A DNA stretch of 18,054 bases, from contig JAGHBX010000073.1 of the NCBI GenBank assembly GCA_021160785.1, positions 1-18,054 of the forward strand. The letters are read 5' to 3'. This stretch comes from Planctomycetota bacterium. Its GTDB lineage: Bacteria > Planctomycetota > Phycisphaerae > Sedimentisphaerales > Anaerohalosphaeraceae. A program made the translations under genes and the position numbers. The notes under the pieces are model-generated. The model searched no databases, was not told the origin of the DNA, and saw nothing but the letters and a program-made list of their open reading frames with translations. The stretch's first letter is position 1. Each line of letters starts with the position of its first letter. Positions 8,695 to 16,443 of this stretch are shown in pieces.

Positions 8695-9885
8695 ATGAAA
8701 ATACTCAAAGATCAGGATATCGTCTGTTTCGGCCCCTCTGACTGGTGGGGTATGAACCCAAGCTGCGCCACCCACATCATGCAGCGTCTCGCAAAAACAA
8801 ATCGTATTCTCTACATAAACCCCGTCAGTTCCGACCTGCTTGGCATGCACTCACGGAAGGGGCTCGCCGTGAGGATCTTGCGGAAACTCAAGAGTGTTCT
8901 CAGGTACTATCGACGGATAGACAAAAACCTGGCGGTTATAAGTCCAGTCTTCGTGCCGATTCAAGGCATCCCCATTATTGACTGGCTGAACAATGTATTT
9001 CTTAAGTTCCAGCTAAATGCGATCATGTTGTTTCTGCGAATAAAAAGACCGCTCCTGTGGGTAGAAAATGTCAGGGCCGCCGATCTGATCCGAGACATGA
9101 AGTGGCGACTTGTTGTGTATCATGTCTCTGACCGATTCGAGGAGTGCTGCTACACAAAGAACAAAGACAAACTCAGGGAACGAGAGAACGTGGTAACGCA
9201 AAATAGCGATCTCCTGATATGTGTCTCACGAGAACTGTTTGAGCATAAGAAAAAGACCGGGGCTATGGTGCGATACCTCCCTCACGGAGTAGATTTCAAG
9301 AAGTTCAGAAACGCGGTTCAAGAGAAACGCTGCTTCCCCGATCTGGCTGATTGCAACAGACCGATAGTGGGTTATTTTGGAACGCTCACGGCGCAAAATG
9401 ACATTGAATTGCTGGAATACTGCGCAAGAGAAATGTCGACAGCCACTTTTGCTTTCGCAGGCCAGGTTACCACCGGAGACTATGAAACACTCGCCGGAAT
9501 GTCAAATGTTGTTTTTCTGGGAAAGGCGCCATACGAAGATATTCCCGCGCTGTGCGCAGCTTTTGATGTATGTATCTTGCCATGGCGGATTAGTAAATGG
9601 ATTGAAAACTGCAATCCATTGAAACTTTTTGAGTATATGGCCTCGGGCAAACCCATAGTTTCCGTACCGATCTGCGAGGTTAAAGACAGGTATTCCAATA
9701 TTGTCGCCGTGGCTGAAACCAAAGAACAGTTTTGCCGCGCGATCAAGGACGAATTGAACGGCGATACAGAGCGGCGGAAACATTTAAGAATCGAAACAGC
9801 AAGACGACACGACTGGAATAATCATATTCTTCGGCTGTCGAATATTATAACCGATGCATTATCGAATAACACACGCCTCAATTAA
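8695..9885 (+). CDS. GT4-like glycosyltransferase (TuaH-like)
   Basis: GT-B glycosyltransferase. The N-terminal domain opens with DIVCFGPSDWWGMNPS and shows the pattern of the TuaH/WcaI-like group (RILYINPV; LVVYHVSDRFEE). The linker LPHGVDFKKF and the C-terminal domain IVGYFGTLTAQNDIELL follow. The donor-binding motif N-P-L-K-L-F-E-Y-M-A-S-G-K-P lies at about residues 307-320, with E313 fitting the conserved glutamate that contacts the nucleotide sugar. It should add a sugar in the cytoplasm to the EPS repeat unit. Two ATGs are possible. I prefer 8695 because AAAGG at 8683-8687 lies 7 bases before it, whereas 8689 is one base from that site but would give the ATGA overlap with the preceding gene. 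Confidence 0.87.
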   Translation: MKILKDQDIVCFGPSDWWGMNPSCATHIMQRLAKTNRILYINPVSSDLLGMHSRKGLAVRILRKLKSVLRYYRRIDKNLAVISPVFVPIQGIPIIDWLNNVFLKFQLNAIMLFLRIKRPLLWVENVRAADLIRDMKWRLVVYHVSDRFEECCYTKNKDKLRERENVVTQNSDLLICVSRELFEHKKKTGAMVRYLPHGVDFKKFRNAVQEKRCFPDLADCNRPIVGYFGTLTAQNDIELLEYCAREMSTATFAFAGQVTTGDYETLAGMSNVVFLGKAPYEDIPALCAAFDVCILPWRISKWIENCNPLKLFEYMASGKPIVSVPICEVKDRYSNIVAVAETKEQFCRAIKDELNGDTERRKHLRIETARRHDWNNHILRLSNIITDALSNNTRLN

Positions 9886-9906
9886 CAAACTTCGCTTAAT
9901 GCTTCC

Positions 9907-9925
9907 GCCCGGATTTTATTCGGGC
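9907..9925 (+). other. Intergenic stem-loop before the pssD-like gene
   Basis: In the 62-base spacer after the GT4-like gene, GCCCGGAT (9907-9914) can pair with ATTCGGGC (9918-9925), one pair being G-T, around a 3-base loop. No run of T follows, so it is not a standard intrinsic terminator. It may protect mRNA ends or partly attenuate the operon. Confidence 0.45.
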
Positions 9926-9947
9926 TCATTCAAAGGAGATTGAGAAT

Positions 9948-10415
9948 ATGGCAAAAGCAAACAAACTTAAAATTTGCCTTGCAGCTTCGGCTGGCGGGCA
10001 CTTGAGCCAGCTATTGGCGATTGCCGACAGTTGGAAGGGACATGACACTTTTTGCGTGGCCACATCCGAGGTAGTTCGCGGCAGGCTCCAAAAACAAGGC
10101 AAAACCTACATCGTCGGCGAGTGCAACCGGCAGCACCCTTTACAGGTCATCAGAGTACTATTGCGATGCATCGTGATAGCCCTGCGAGAAAGACCACAGG
10201 TCATAATAAGCACCGGCGCCGCCGCCGGATGCATGCAATGCTTCCTGTGCAAACTGCTCGGCGCAAAAATCATCTGGATCGACAGCATAACCAACGTCGA
10301 CCGCCTGTCGCTCTCCGGCCGCATGGTAAGGCGCATAGCCGATTTGTTTCTCGTGCAATGGCCCCAACTCGCCCAAAAATATAATAATGTTCAATTTGCA
10401 GGGACCGTAATATGA
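9948..10415 (+). CDS. pssD: PssD/Alg14-like glycosyltransferase subunit
   Basis: 155-residue protein of the Alg14/PssD family, the membrane-recruiting, acceptor-binding half of a split GT-B glycosyltransferase. The diagnostic start ICLAASAGGHLSQLL (9-23), the middle VIISTGAAAGC, and LLGAKIIWIDS ... LSLSGRMVRRIADLFLVQWP match the family order. Family members usually have E-S-x-x-R where this one has DSITNVDR. A very good ribosome-binding site AAAGGAG (9932-9938) stands 9 bases before ATG 9948, and a hairpin precedes it, so expression may be set separately here. The next gene encodes the partner and overlaps by 4 bases (ATGA). PssD/PssE of Rhizobium transfer glucuronic acid, and the related Cps14F/G pair transfers galactose, so the sugar here is open. 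The symbol indicates family only. Confidence 0.88.
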   Translation: MAKANKLKICLAASAGGHLSQLLAIADSWKGHDTFCVATSEVVRGRLQKQGKTYIVGECNRQHPLQVIRVLLRCIVIALRERPQVIISTGAAAGCMQCFLCKLLGAKIIWIDSITNVDRLSLSGRMVRRIADLFLVQWPQLAQKYNNVQFAGTVI

Positions 10416-10894
10416 TATTTGTGACTGTGGGAACTCAATTTCCGTTTGACCGCCTCATCAAAGCCGTTGATACAGCTCTGGAGACAGGACAGGTCAACGA
10501 ACAGGTTTTCGCCCAGACAGGTGAAGGATCATACAAACCTCGAAACTTTTCGATACAACCTTCGCTGGAAAAAGAATCCTTCGATGAATATGTCAGGCAT
10601 GCAACCGGTATTATCAGCCACGCCGGAATGGGCTCCATTAATATAGCAATGGCTTACGATAAACCTATGCTCGTGATGCCGAGATTGAAAAAATACGGCG
10701 AAGTCGTCAACAACCACCAGGTTGCGATTGCAAGGAAGTTTGCCGAATCCGGGCACGTACTGCTGGCCAACGATGAAGAGGAGTTGCTGGAAAAGATTAA
10801 GGATCTGCCGTTCTTTATCCCCAGACATCGCACAGCACAGCCCGAATTAGTAACCCGGCGAGTCATGGAATTTTTGGACGAATTAAGCGTTTAG
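10412..10894 (+). CDS. pssE: PssE/Alg13-like glycosyltransferase catalytic subunit
   Basis: 160-residue Alg13/PssE-type protein, the donor-binding half of the split GT-B enzyme whose other half is the gene just upstream. MIFVTVGTQFPFDRL at the N-terminus and IISHAGMGSINIAM (67-80) followed by KPMLVMPRLKKYGEVVNNHQ (84-103) are the recognised donor-site motifs. AGGGA at 10400-10404 is 7 bases before ATG 10412. The 4-base overlap implies translational coupling and equal amounts of both subunits. Together they should add one sugar to the lipid-linked intermediate on the cytoplasmic face. Full length for the family, no damage seen. Confidence 0.9.
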   Translation: MIFVTVGTQFPFDRLIKAVDTALETGQVNEQVFAQTGEGSYKPRNFSIQPSLEKESFDEYVRHATGIISHAGMGSINIAMAYDKPMLVMPRLKKYGEVVNNHQVAIARKFAESGHVLLANDEEELLEKIKDLPFFIPRHRTAQPELVTRRVMEFLDELSV

Positions 10895-10944
10895 AACGCA
10901 ACAATGCTTTCAGACCGACAAAGCAGATGCGCATTCTGGATGTC

Positions 10945-10952
10945 GGAGGAGA
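10945..10952 (+). promoter_or_regulatory. Strong ribosome-binding site that decides a start
   Basis: GGAGGAGA lies 8 bases before ATG 10961. The open frame could also start at ATG 10904, but that one has no such site, so 10961 is taken as the start of the nucleotidyltransferase-like gene. A second GGAGG at 10968-10972 would serve ATG 10979. Confidence 0.6.
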
Positions 10953-10960
10953 TATTGAAA

Positions 10961-12049
10961 ATGTTTCGGAGGATGCCGATGACCGGGCGCAATCAGCTTA
11001 AACGGAGAATCAAGGCGGTTATCCTTGCGCCGATTCGCGACTTTGGGCGATGCAAATTGGCTTCCCACATGTGCGCGGCGCTATGGCCGGTAGCCGGCAA
11101 GCCGGTCTTGAATCGCCTGCTTTCAAGTCTTGCGGGCCAGGGCATTGACCAGGCCGTCATTTGTTTCTACGGGGACAACCAAAGATTAAAAGATGCTGTT
11201 AAGGATATTAAAGGGATGCAGATTGAGTTTCTGGATGAGCCTTTGCCGGTTGGAAGCGCCGGCTGCATCAGAGACGCCTCCTATGGTGACAGAAATACGT
11301 TACTCTTGGTGATGCATGCGGCAATTATATCACCCCCAAAGGTAAGCACGCTCATAGAGGCTCACCATGAGAGTAAATCACACATGACCGTTTTCTTCGC
11401 ATCTGACCCCCAAAGTTCCCAGCCCGAAGACCATGCCTTGGAGATTTATGTCTGTGACACCCAAGTCACTGATTACATGCCATCACAAGGCTACTTCGAT
11501 ATAAAGGAAGGTCTGATTCCAGAAATGGTAAGAGTTGGCCAAACTGTCGCCGCCAAAGTCCTCCCACTGCACGCAACCGCTTTTCGCGATCGCCAAAGTT
11601 GCCTCTCTGCCTTGGCGAATTACCTCCATAGCGGCGTTGACATTAACGAGGACCTCTCGCTCGATCTAATCAGGAGATCAAAAGATCTGTGGACCGCCGA
11701 AAATACCCAACTTGCCGCAGATGTCGCCATCCACGGGCCCGTTGTTGTCATGGAAAGGGCCGTAATCGCAAGCGGAGTGGTGATATTCGGACCGACCATA
11801 ATAGAGCCTGACGTTACCATTGGCGAAAATTCCCTCATTGACAACACCGTAATCTGGGCTAAGGCAAATATCGCATCAAACTGTCGAATTCACCGCAGCA
11901 TTATCGATCACAGCGCAACCGTTCGCCCCAACTCTGTGGTGAACGAGCATGTCGTGCTCCGCCAAAACACCGCAGGATTTGGCACGTGGACAAATCTGAT
12001 CGGCGCTGCAACAAACAGGTTGCAACCTCACATAGCAATACCCGAATAG
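10961..12049 (+). CDS. Degenerate nucleotide-sugar pyrophosphorylase-like protein with left-handed beta-helix
   Basis: 362 residues in two parts. Residues 17-150 follow the Rossmann-like sugar-nucleotidyltransferase fold: KAVILAP, WPVAGKPVLNRLLSSL (42-57), EPLPVGSAGCI (93-103) and NTLLLVMHAAI (112-122). Residues 250-335 contain hexapeptide repeats of a left-handed beta-helix (for example VVIFGPTIIEPDVTIGENSL). The key catalytic pieces are missing. The glycine-rich G-x-G-T-R loop reads APIRDFGRCKL. The lysine before the L-x-P-V-x-G-K-P element is replaced (CAALWPV). The Mg-binding Gly-Asp of the usual V-x-N-G-D is HA. It is therefore probably not an active pyrophosphorylase, but could bind a sugar nucleotide or act as a partner or sensor. 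It is co-oriented with the Wzc-like kinase and shares its architecture with the front half of the priming transferase further on. Eukaryotic GMPPA is a known inactive regulatory relative, offered as analogy only. Confidence 0.75.
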   Translation: MFRRMPMTGRNQLKRRIKAVILAPIRDFGRCKLASHMCAALWPVAGKPVLNRLLSSLAGQGIDQAVICFYGDNQRLKDAVKDIKGMQIEFLDEPLPVGSAGCIRDASYGDRNTLLLVMHAAIISPPKVSTLIEAHHESKSHMTVFFASDPQSSQPEDHALEIYVCDTQVTDYMPSQGYFDIKEGLIPEMVRVGQTVAAKVLPLHATAFRDRQSCLSALANYLHSGVDINEDLSLDLIRRSKDLWTAENTQLAADVAIHGPVVVMERAVIASGVVIFGPTIIEPDVTIGENSLIDNTVIWAKANIASNCRIHRSIIDHSATVRPNSVVNEHVVLRQNTAGFGTWTNLIGAATNRLQPHIAIPE

Positions 12050-12110
12050 TGAATTTGCCGCTGCCGGAAATAACTATCTTTTGTTCAATTATCAAACCAG
12101 GAGCTAAAAA

Positions 12111-14414
12111 ATGGCTAACATCGAAAAATATCATTTTCAGCCCGTTCAACGTCATATCCCCGATTTCTACGATGCCGATACATCGCAAAACAATCCCATG
12201 ATGACCTTGCTTACGGCAATCGTGCGTTGGTGGCGGATCGTACTCGCCACATTTCTGGCCGTTTGCATAATCGGCCTGCTGCTGTTGTGGATTGTCGTCA
12301 AGCCTTACTACAAAGCCACTGCCGCCATTCGCATCACCCCCGTCATATCGAGCATTCTCTTTAACGGCGACAACTCCATACCCATGTATAAAAACTTCGT
12401 CAACACTCAGGCCGATCTCATCGTCAGCGATATGGTGCTGCAAAAAGTCGCAGAAGATCTCACCATGGCAAGTGTAATCCGCACTGCAACATCGGCTGCT
12501 TCGGATACTGCCCCCGAAGACAAACTCAAAGGCGCAGACACCGCACGAATGGCCAGGACTCTCAGGGCAATGGTAAACAGCGGCACATTGCAAGTGGAGC
12601 ATGAGGACAACACCGAATTGATAAAAATAACCATGAAAAGTTCCGAGCCCAAGCAGGCCGCCGCCATAGTAAATTCGTTCCTGAAAGCATACATGAACAT
12701 GGTAGCCGCCGAGGAATGCAAATCCGAAGACGATAAAATAGCCATCCTGGAAAATGAAGCCGACGCCTACAGCCAGAAGTTGCAGCGACAGCGCACTGCT
12801 ATCGGCGAGATGACCAGGGAATACGGCACCGACTCCCTCACCGCCCGGCAGGAGATGAAGTTGAAGCGCATCTCGGACCTGCAAAATAAAATCACGGAAT
12901 TCGAGATGGGCAAGATTGCCTTGAAAGTCAAAGAGAAAATGCTCGAGAATAAACGCAAACTGGAAATAGAACCCCAGGAACTGATCAGGTTGCGATACGA
13001 TTTCATAAACGCCGACCTCATGGTCAAAACCTTAACTACCAGCACAGCCAAACTCGATCAGGAACTGATCCTCGCCAAACAGCAATTGACCGAAACTAAC
13101 CCGGCACTCGTACGCAAAGTCGAAATAGTCAAAATCCTCAAGGAACGACTCCACCAGCATCGTGAAGAAATGGGCAAAAACTTCGATGACATGGTTGCCA
13201 AAGAATTGACCAGAAAAGACAACGACAAACTCTCCGCCGTGAAAACTCAATTGCAGCAAACCGAATTTTACCAGCAGCGCCTCCAGGAGATGCTCTCCAC
13301 CGAAGATGCAAGCACCATAGAACTCGGACGCAAACAATTGGCTATCGAAGACCTCCAGGCCCAGTTTGGTATGACCAAAGAGTTTTATGACACCTTACGC
13401 CGGCGCATCCATGAACTCGAAATGGAACGTAAACGCCCTGCCAGAGTTTCTAAAGCCTACTACGCCAACACGGCTCCTTTTGAGGATAAACGAAAAAAAT
13501 ACGCCATTGCCCTTATGTTTGCCGCTATGGCTCTCGGAGCGACGCCGGCCATTCTCAAAAATCGCTTCGATAAAAGCCTGCGTACCCCCAATGACGTTGC
13601 CCAAGCCACGGGAATTAGAATAATCGGAACGACCACAAGATCGAGTGACGTCGAGCAATCGTTTCTGCCCGAGCATTCTGTCAATGATTATCAGACCATT
13701 TGCGCCAATCTCGGGATGCTCAACGGACACGGAATACCCAAAAAACTCTCGATAACCAGTCCCCGACCCAAGGATGGTAAAACAACGTTCGCTATCAACC
13801 TTTCAGTGAGTCTGGCAAGGATGAACAAGAAAGTATTGCTGATTGACGGCGACCTGCGAAAGGCCGACATTGCCTACCTCATGAAACTCTCCGGCGCCTC
13901 TAACGGTCTAAAGAACGTGCTTCTCGGAGCCAAACCGCAGGACTTCATCTGCTCGGCCTCTATAGAAGGCCTTGACATCTTGCCGAGCAACCCGTGTCAA
14001 CCTTCCACTGTCTATAACCTCATAGCATCCCAGCGATCACGGGACATCCTCGACTCTATCAGCACGCAATATGACCACATAATCATAGATACCCCACCCC
14101 TTCTGGATGTTCCCGACGCCCTGTTGTGGGCAAAGGCCGTTGACGCCGTCGTCCTTGTCGCCTGGTCCGGGCACACAAAAAGCACCGACATCAGGGAAAC
14201 CCTCAATAGGCTTGCCCAGACAGGAACTGCCGTGCTTGGCACAGTCCTCAACAATGTTCCTGTACGACAAAGCTACAATTCATATCGCTACTACGCCGAA
14301 TCCACCTCGACTACCGCACCGCATTGGCACAACGCCACAAGGGTCAATCTGCTGCCTATGGGAGAGCCGGAAAATGACATGCACAAAGAATATGCAACTA
14401 ATTGTGATGCATAA
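12111..14414 (+). CDS. Wzc-type polysaccharide co-polymerase with tyrosine autokinase (BY-kinase)
   Basis: 767-residue inner-membrane protein. It has a Wzz-like part with a first membrane helix at about residues 43-63, a long periplasmic region rich in coiled coil (about 200-440), and a second membrane helix near 465-485. A cytoplasmic CpsD/CapB-type kinase domain then follows. That domain shows Walker A SPRPKDGKTT (550-559), Walker A' VLLIDGDLRKAD (575-586) and Walker B HIIIDTPPL (656-664). A tyrosine cluster near the C-terminus (Y722, Y725, Y727, Y728) is the expected autophosphorylation site. Family members control chain length and export of Wzy-dependent polymers, cycling between phosphorylated and free states with a phosphatase; none is seen here. 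ATG 12111 has AGGAG at 12099-12103, 7 bases upstream. The Walker A loop has R-P-K-D-G-K, slightly unlike the usual GEGKS/T, but keeps the lysine. Confidence 0.92.
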   Translation: MANIEKYHFQPVQRHIPDFYDADTSQNNPMMTLLTAIVRWWRIVLATFLAVCIIGLLLLWIVVKPYYKATAAIRITPVISSILFNGDNSIPMYKNFVNTQADLIVSDMVLQKVAEDLTMASVIRTATSAASDTAPEDKLKGADTARMARTLRAMVNSGTLQVEHEDNTELIKITMKSSEPKQAAAIVNSFLKAYMNMVAAEECKSEDDKIAILENEADAYSQKLQRQRTAIGEMTREYGTDSLTARQEMKLKRISDLQNKITEFEMGKIALKVKEKMLENKRKLEIEPQELIRLRYDFINADLMVKTLTTSTAKLDQELILAKQQLTETNPALVRKVEIVKILKERLHQHREEMGKNFDDMVAKELTRKDNDKLSAVKTQLQQTEFYQQRLQEMLSTEDASTIELGRKQLAIEDLQAQFGMTKEFYDTLRRRIHELEMERKRPARVSKAYYANTAPFEDKRKKYAIALMFAAMALGATPAILKNRFDKSLRTPNDVAQATGIRIIGTTTRSSDVEQSFLPEHSVNDYQTICANLGMLNGHGIPKKLSITSPRPKDGKTTFAINLSVSLARMNKKVLLIDGDLRKADIAYLMKLSGASNGLKNVLLGAKPQDFICSASIEGLDILPSNPCQPSTVYNLIASQRSRDILDSISTQYDHIIIDTPPLLDVPDALLWAKAVDAVVLVAWSGHTKSTDIRETLNRLAQTGTAVLGTVLNNVPVRQSYNSYRYYAESTSTTAPHWHNATRVNLLPMGEPENDMHKEYATNCDA
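14360..14364 (+). promoter_or_regulatory. Ribosome-binding site for the priming-transferase fusion
   Basis: GGGAG lies 9 bases before ATG 14374, inside the end of the kinase gene. It favours 14374 over the later in-frame ATGs at 14392 and 14407, which have only weak purine runs. Confidence 0.45.
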
Positions 14415-16038
14415 CTCTATTAATCGTCGTAACAAAGCAAACACCGCTCTGCTGCGGTCAATCTTACCGATTCGACCGCTCGCCGACATAATCTACAACC
14501 GACTTGCAGGTGATTACCCGTCAGGTTGCACCGGCAAAACAATGATCGCGATCCCCAAAGAATGGCAAACCGAATCTTCACGCCATCGGCTCGATATAAC
14601 ATACTATGCCGGCAACAGGCTCGACAGCCCTCCTCTAATCAAAATGCGAAAGCAAAATCAATGGCTCGTCATTTCCAACGGCAGATTCATTACAGATATC
14701 GACAGCGACCATATCCCAAAAGCCCTGAATGGCCGCCGGCATCTTATAGCCGTCAATGTTGATCCCGCATTACAGGCCTATCACGAAAAAGTGGCCCTTG
14801 CCTCGAACGGCAACGTAGCCGGCTTCAAACGTGTTTATTCCAATTCAGTCTTGCCGGGTTTTCTCGGTGATCAGTGGCCCCATCATGTCTTTGTCAGACC
14901 TGCCCTGCTCACCGACTTGCTCGTCGACGGCGCATTGCCGCTTGACTTCAGCGAGTTCCTGAACACCTGCTCTCGCCGTTCATTCCAATGGAATTGTCTC
15001 AACATCGGCGGCGGCGTAATCGACCTGGAAACAGAAACAGGAATGCTGCATTTGCTCACAGCCTCGCAGCGTTCGTTGCGGCACATTCGAGATACCTCAC
15101 ACAATAATAATTCCTGCAATATCGCCGGCAACGCCAAGTTTTTTGGCAATGTACTCGTAACCGGAAATGTCCGCATCGGCGAAAATGCGATAATAGTCGG
15201 GCCCGCAATTCTCGGAGATGACGTAAAGATCGGCAGCGGCGTAATCGTCAAGTCCTCAATAATAGCCCCCAATCTCTCCATACCGGATGGCTCGGTCATA
15301 CAAGACCGTGTCCTGACTAAGAGTTCGTTATCGCAAACAAAACAAACAAAACCGCCGGCAAATCCCGGCCCTGTCCGGATCAGTGCCCGCGCCTCAAACG
15401 ACAATTACCGCTCCTGGCCGCTGCTCTCCTACGCTCGATGCGGAAAACGAATCAACGACCTGCTTTTTTCGTCGATCATTCTTCTCCTGTTTGCGCCGGT
15501 ATTTCCAGTAATTGCCCTGAGCATCAAACTCAATTCCCCCGGCCCCGTCTTCTTCGGACACAAACGCCAGGGCCTGCACGGCCGACCATTCAAATGCCTC
15601 AAGTTCAGAACCATGATCGTCGGCGCCGTAGACATGCAGCACAAACTCATGTCCAGAAACCACGTCGACGGACCACAGTTCAAAATAACCGACGATCCCA
15701 GGGTCACCACCATCGGGAACTTCCTGAGAAATACGTATCTCGACGAGATCCCGCAGTTCATTAATGTCCTGCTCGGTCAAATGAGCATCGTCGGACCAAG
15801 GCCGTCCCCGGAAGCCGAAAACCAGCGATGCCACTTCTGGCATGACGCCCGATTGTCCGTTCGCCCGGGCCTTACAGGGCTCTGGCAAATGCACAGAACA
15901 CGCCAACCGAACTGCGATTTCCAGGAGTGGGTGCATTATGACACTCAATACGTCAGAAACATATCTCTGCGACAGGACCTGGCGTTATGCTGGATGACGG
16001 CCCGAAAACTTATCGCCAACTTTATCGACCAGTTCTAA
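14374..16038 (+). CDS. Fusion: degenerate nucleotidyltransferase/beta-helix + priming sugar-phosphate transferase
   Basis: 554 residues. The C-terminal 200 residues are a monotopic phosphoglycosyl transferase (WcaJ/WbaP/EpsE type) that loads the first sugar phosphate onto undecaprenyl phosphate. Visible motifs are the membrane re-entrant segment with P375-x-x-P378, SPGPVFFGHKRQG (388-400), FKCLKFRTM (406-414), the catalytic Asp-Glu in YLDEIPQF (455-462), MSIVGPRP (470-477) and PGLTGLWQ (498-505). The usual G-R after W-Q-x-x is T-R here. Residues 25-200 look like a truncated nucleotidyltransferase: ILPIRPLADII, then WLVISNGRFITDID (97-110), where the Mg-binding Asp of N-G-D is Arg. The glycine-rich loop is absent. 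Residues 250-310 are hexapeptide beta-helix (VRIGENAIIVGPAILG). The start at 14374 overlaps the kinase gene by 41 bases. The front half probably regulates or positions the enzyme (inference). No polytopic WbaP-like N-terminus is present. Confidence 0.85.
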   Translation: MTCTKNMQLIVMHNSINRRNKANTALLRSILPIRPLADIIYNRLAGDYPSGCTGKTMIAIPKEWQTESSRHRLDITYYAGNRLDSPPLIKMRKQNQWLVISNGRFITDIDSDHIPKALNGRRHLIAVNVDPALQAYHEKVALASNGNVAGFKRVYSNSVLPGFLGDQWPHHVFVRPALLTDLLVDGALPLDFSEFLNTCSRRSFQWNCLNIGGGVIDLETETGMLHLLTASQRSLRHIRDTSHNNNSCNIAGNAKFFGNVLVTGNVRIGENAIIVGPAILGDDVKIGSGVIVKSSIIAPNLSIPDGSVIQDRVLTKSSLSQTKQTKPPANPGPVRISARASNDNYRSWPLLSYARCGKRINDLLFSSIILLLFAPVFPVIALSIKLNSPGPVFFGHKRQGLHGRPFKCLKFRTMIVGAVDMQHKLMSRNHVDGPQFKITDDPRVTTIGNFLRNTYLDEIPQFINVLLGQMSIVGPRPSPEAENQRCHFWHDARLSVRPGLTGLWQMHRTRQPNCDFQEWVHYDTQYVRNISLRQDLALCWMTARKLIANFIDQF

Positions 16039-16074
16039 AATAACTCACTCGATGGTTGCTAAATAACAATAACC

Positions 16075-16389
16075 ATGCCGCCGCCACAAACTAAAAAACC
16101 GCTTGATAATGACAGTTCGCTCTTCATACGCCCCAAAGGCTTTATCGGGCGGGACGAGTACTGGTTGTTTCTCAAAAACAGGTACCACCTGACCCCAAGA
16201 GAAACCCAGGTCGCCATTCTAATATGCAGGGGTTTCAGCAACGACGAAATCGCCGAAGCCCTCAAAATAAGCCAAAGCACCGTAAAAACCCACCTGAAAA
16301 ATCTTTTTAGAAGGGTAAGGGTAAACAGCAGGATACTACTCTTGCTCCGGTTCATTGAGGATGTCACCAATTCCTACGGCAAAATTTGA
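16075..16389 (+). CDS. Single-domain LuxR-type HTH regulator
   Basis: 104 residues. Residues 38-97 form a LuxR/GerE-type helix-turn-helix: HLTPRETQVAILICRGFSND, then the recognition part KISQSTVKTHLKNLFRR. Ahead of it are only some 37 residues with no receiver, PAS or autoinducer domain, so it may act without a signal-binding domain or rely on a partner. It lies 36 bases after the priming-transferase gene and 54 bases before the small secreted-peptide gene, which makes those its likely targets or co-regulated genes (inference). ATG 16075 has no clear ribosome-binding site, so it may be translated by coupling or from a leaderless transcript. An alternative start is not obvious. DNA-binding function is well supported; what it regulates is not. 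Confidence 0.82.
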   Translation: MPPPQTKKPLDNDSSLFIRPKGFIGRDEYWLFLKNRYHLTPRETQVAILICRGFSNDEIAEALKISQSTVKTHLKNLFRRVRVNSRILLLLRFIEDVTNSYGKI

Positions 16390-16428
16390 TTTCACCTGGC
16401 AATCCGAATCTCCGATTGATATATGTGT

Positions 16429-16435
16429 AAAGGAG
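16429..16435 (+). promoter_or_regulatory. Ribosome-binding site of the small peptide gene
   Basis: AAAGGAG lies 8 bases before ATG 16444. It falls inside the longer in-frame reading that begins at ATG 16423, so 16444 is the likely start. Confidence 0.65.
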
Positions 16436-16443
16436 ACAGTACT

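Noticed and set aside
11901..12884. Long open frame (327 codons) on the minus strand
   Set aside because: It lies across the nucleotidyltransferase-like gene end and the Wzc-like gene start, both well supported by motifs on the plus strand. Its translation is rich in Cys, His and Tyr runs without any domain, as expected for an antisense shadow.
14107..14373. Upstream extension of the priming-transferase fusion frame to ATG 14107
   Set aside because: This part overlaps the kinase domain and tyrosine cluster in another frame, is proline-rich with no domain, and has no ribosome-binding site; 14374 has one.
14883..15948. Two long minus-strand frames (14883-15404 and 15394-15948)
   Set aside because: They are antisense to the beta-helix and priming-transferase domains, whose motifs are clear on the plus strand.
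16400..16418. CAATC/GATTG dyad between the LuxR and peptide genes
   Set aside because: Arms of only 5 bases with a 9-base spacer are likely by chance, so it is not called an operator.
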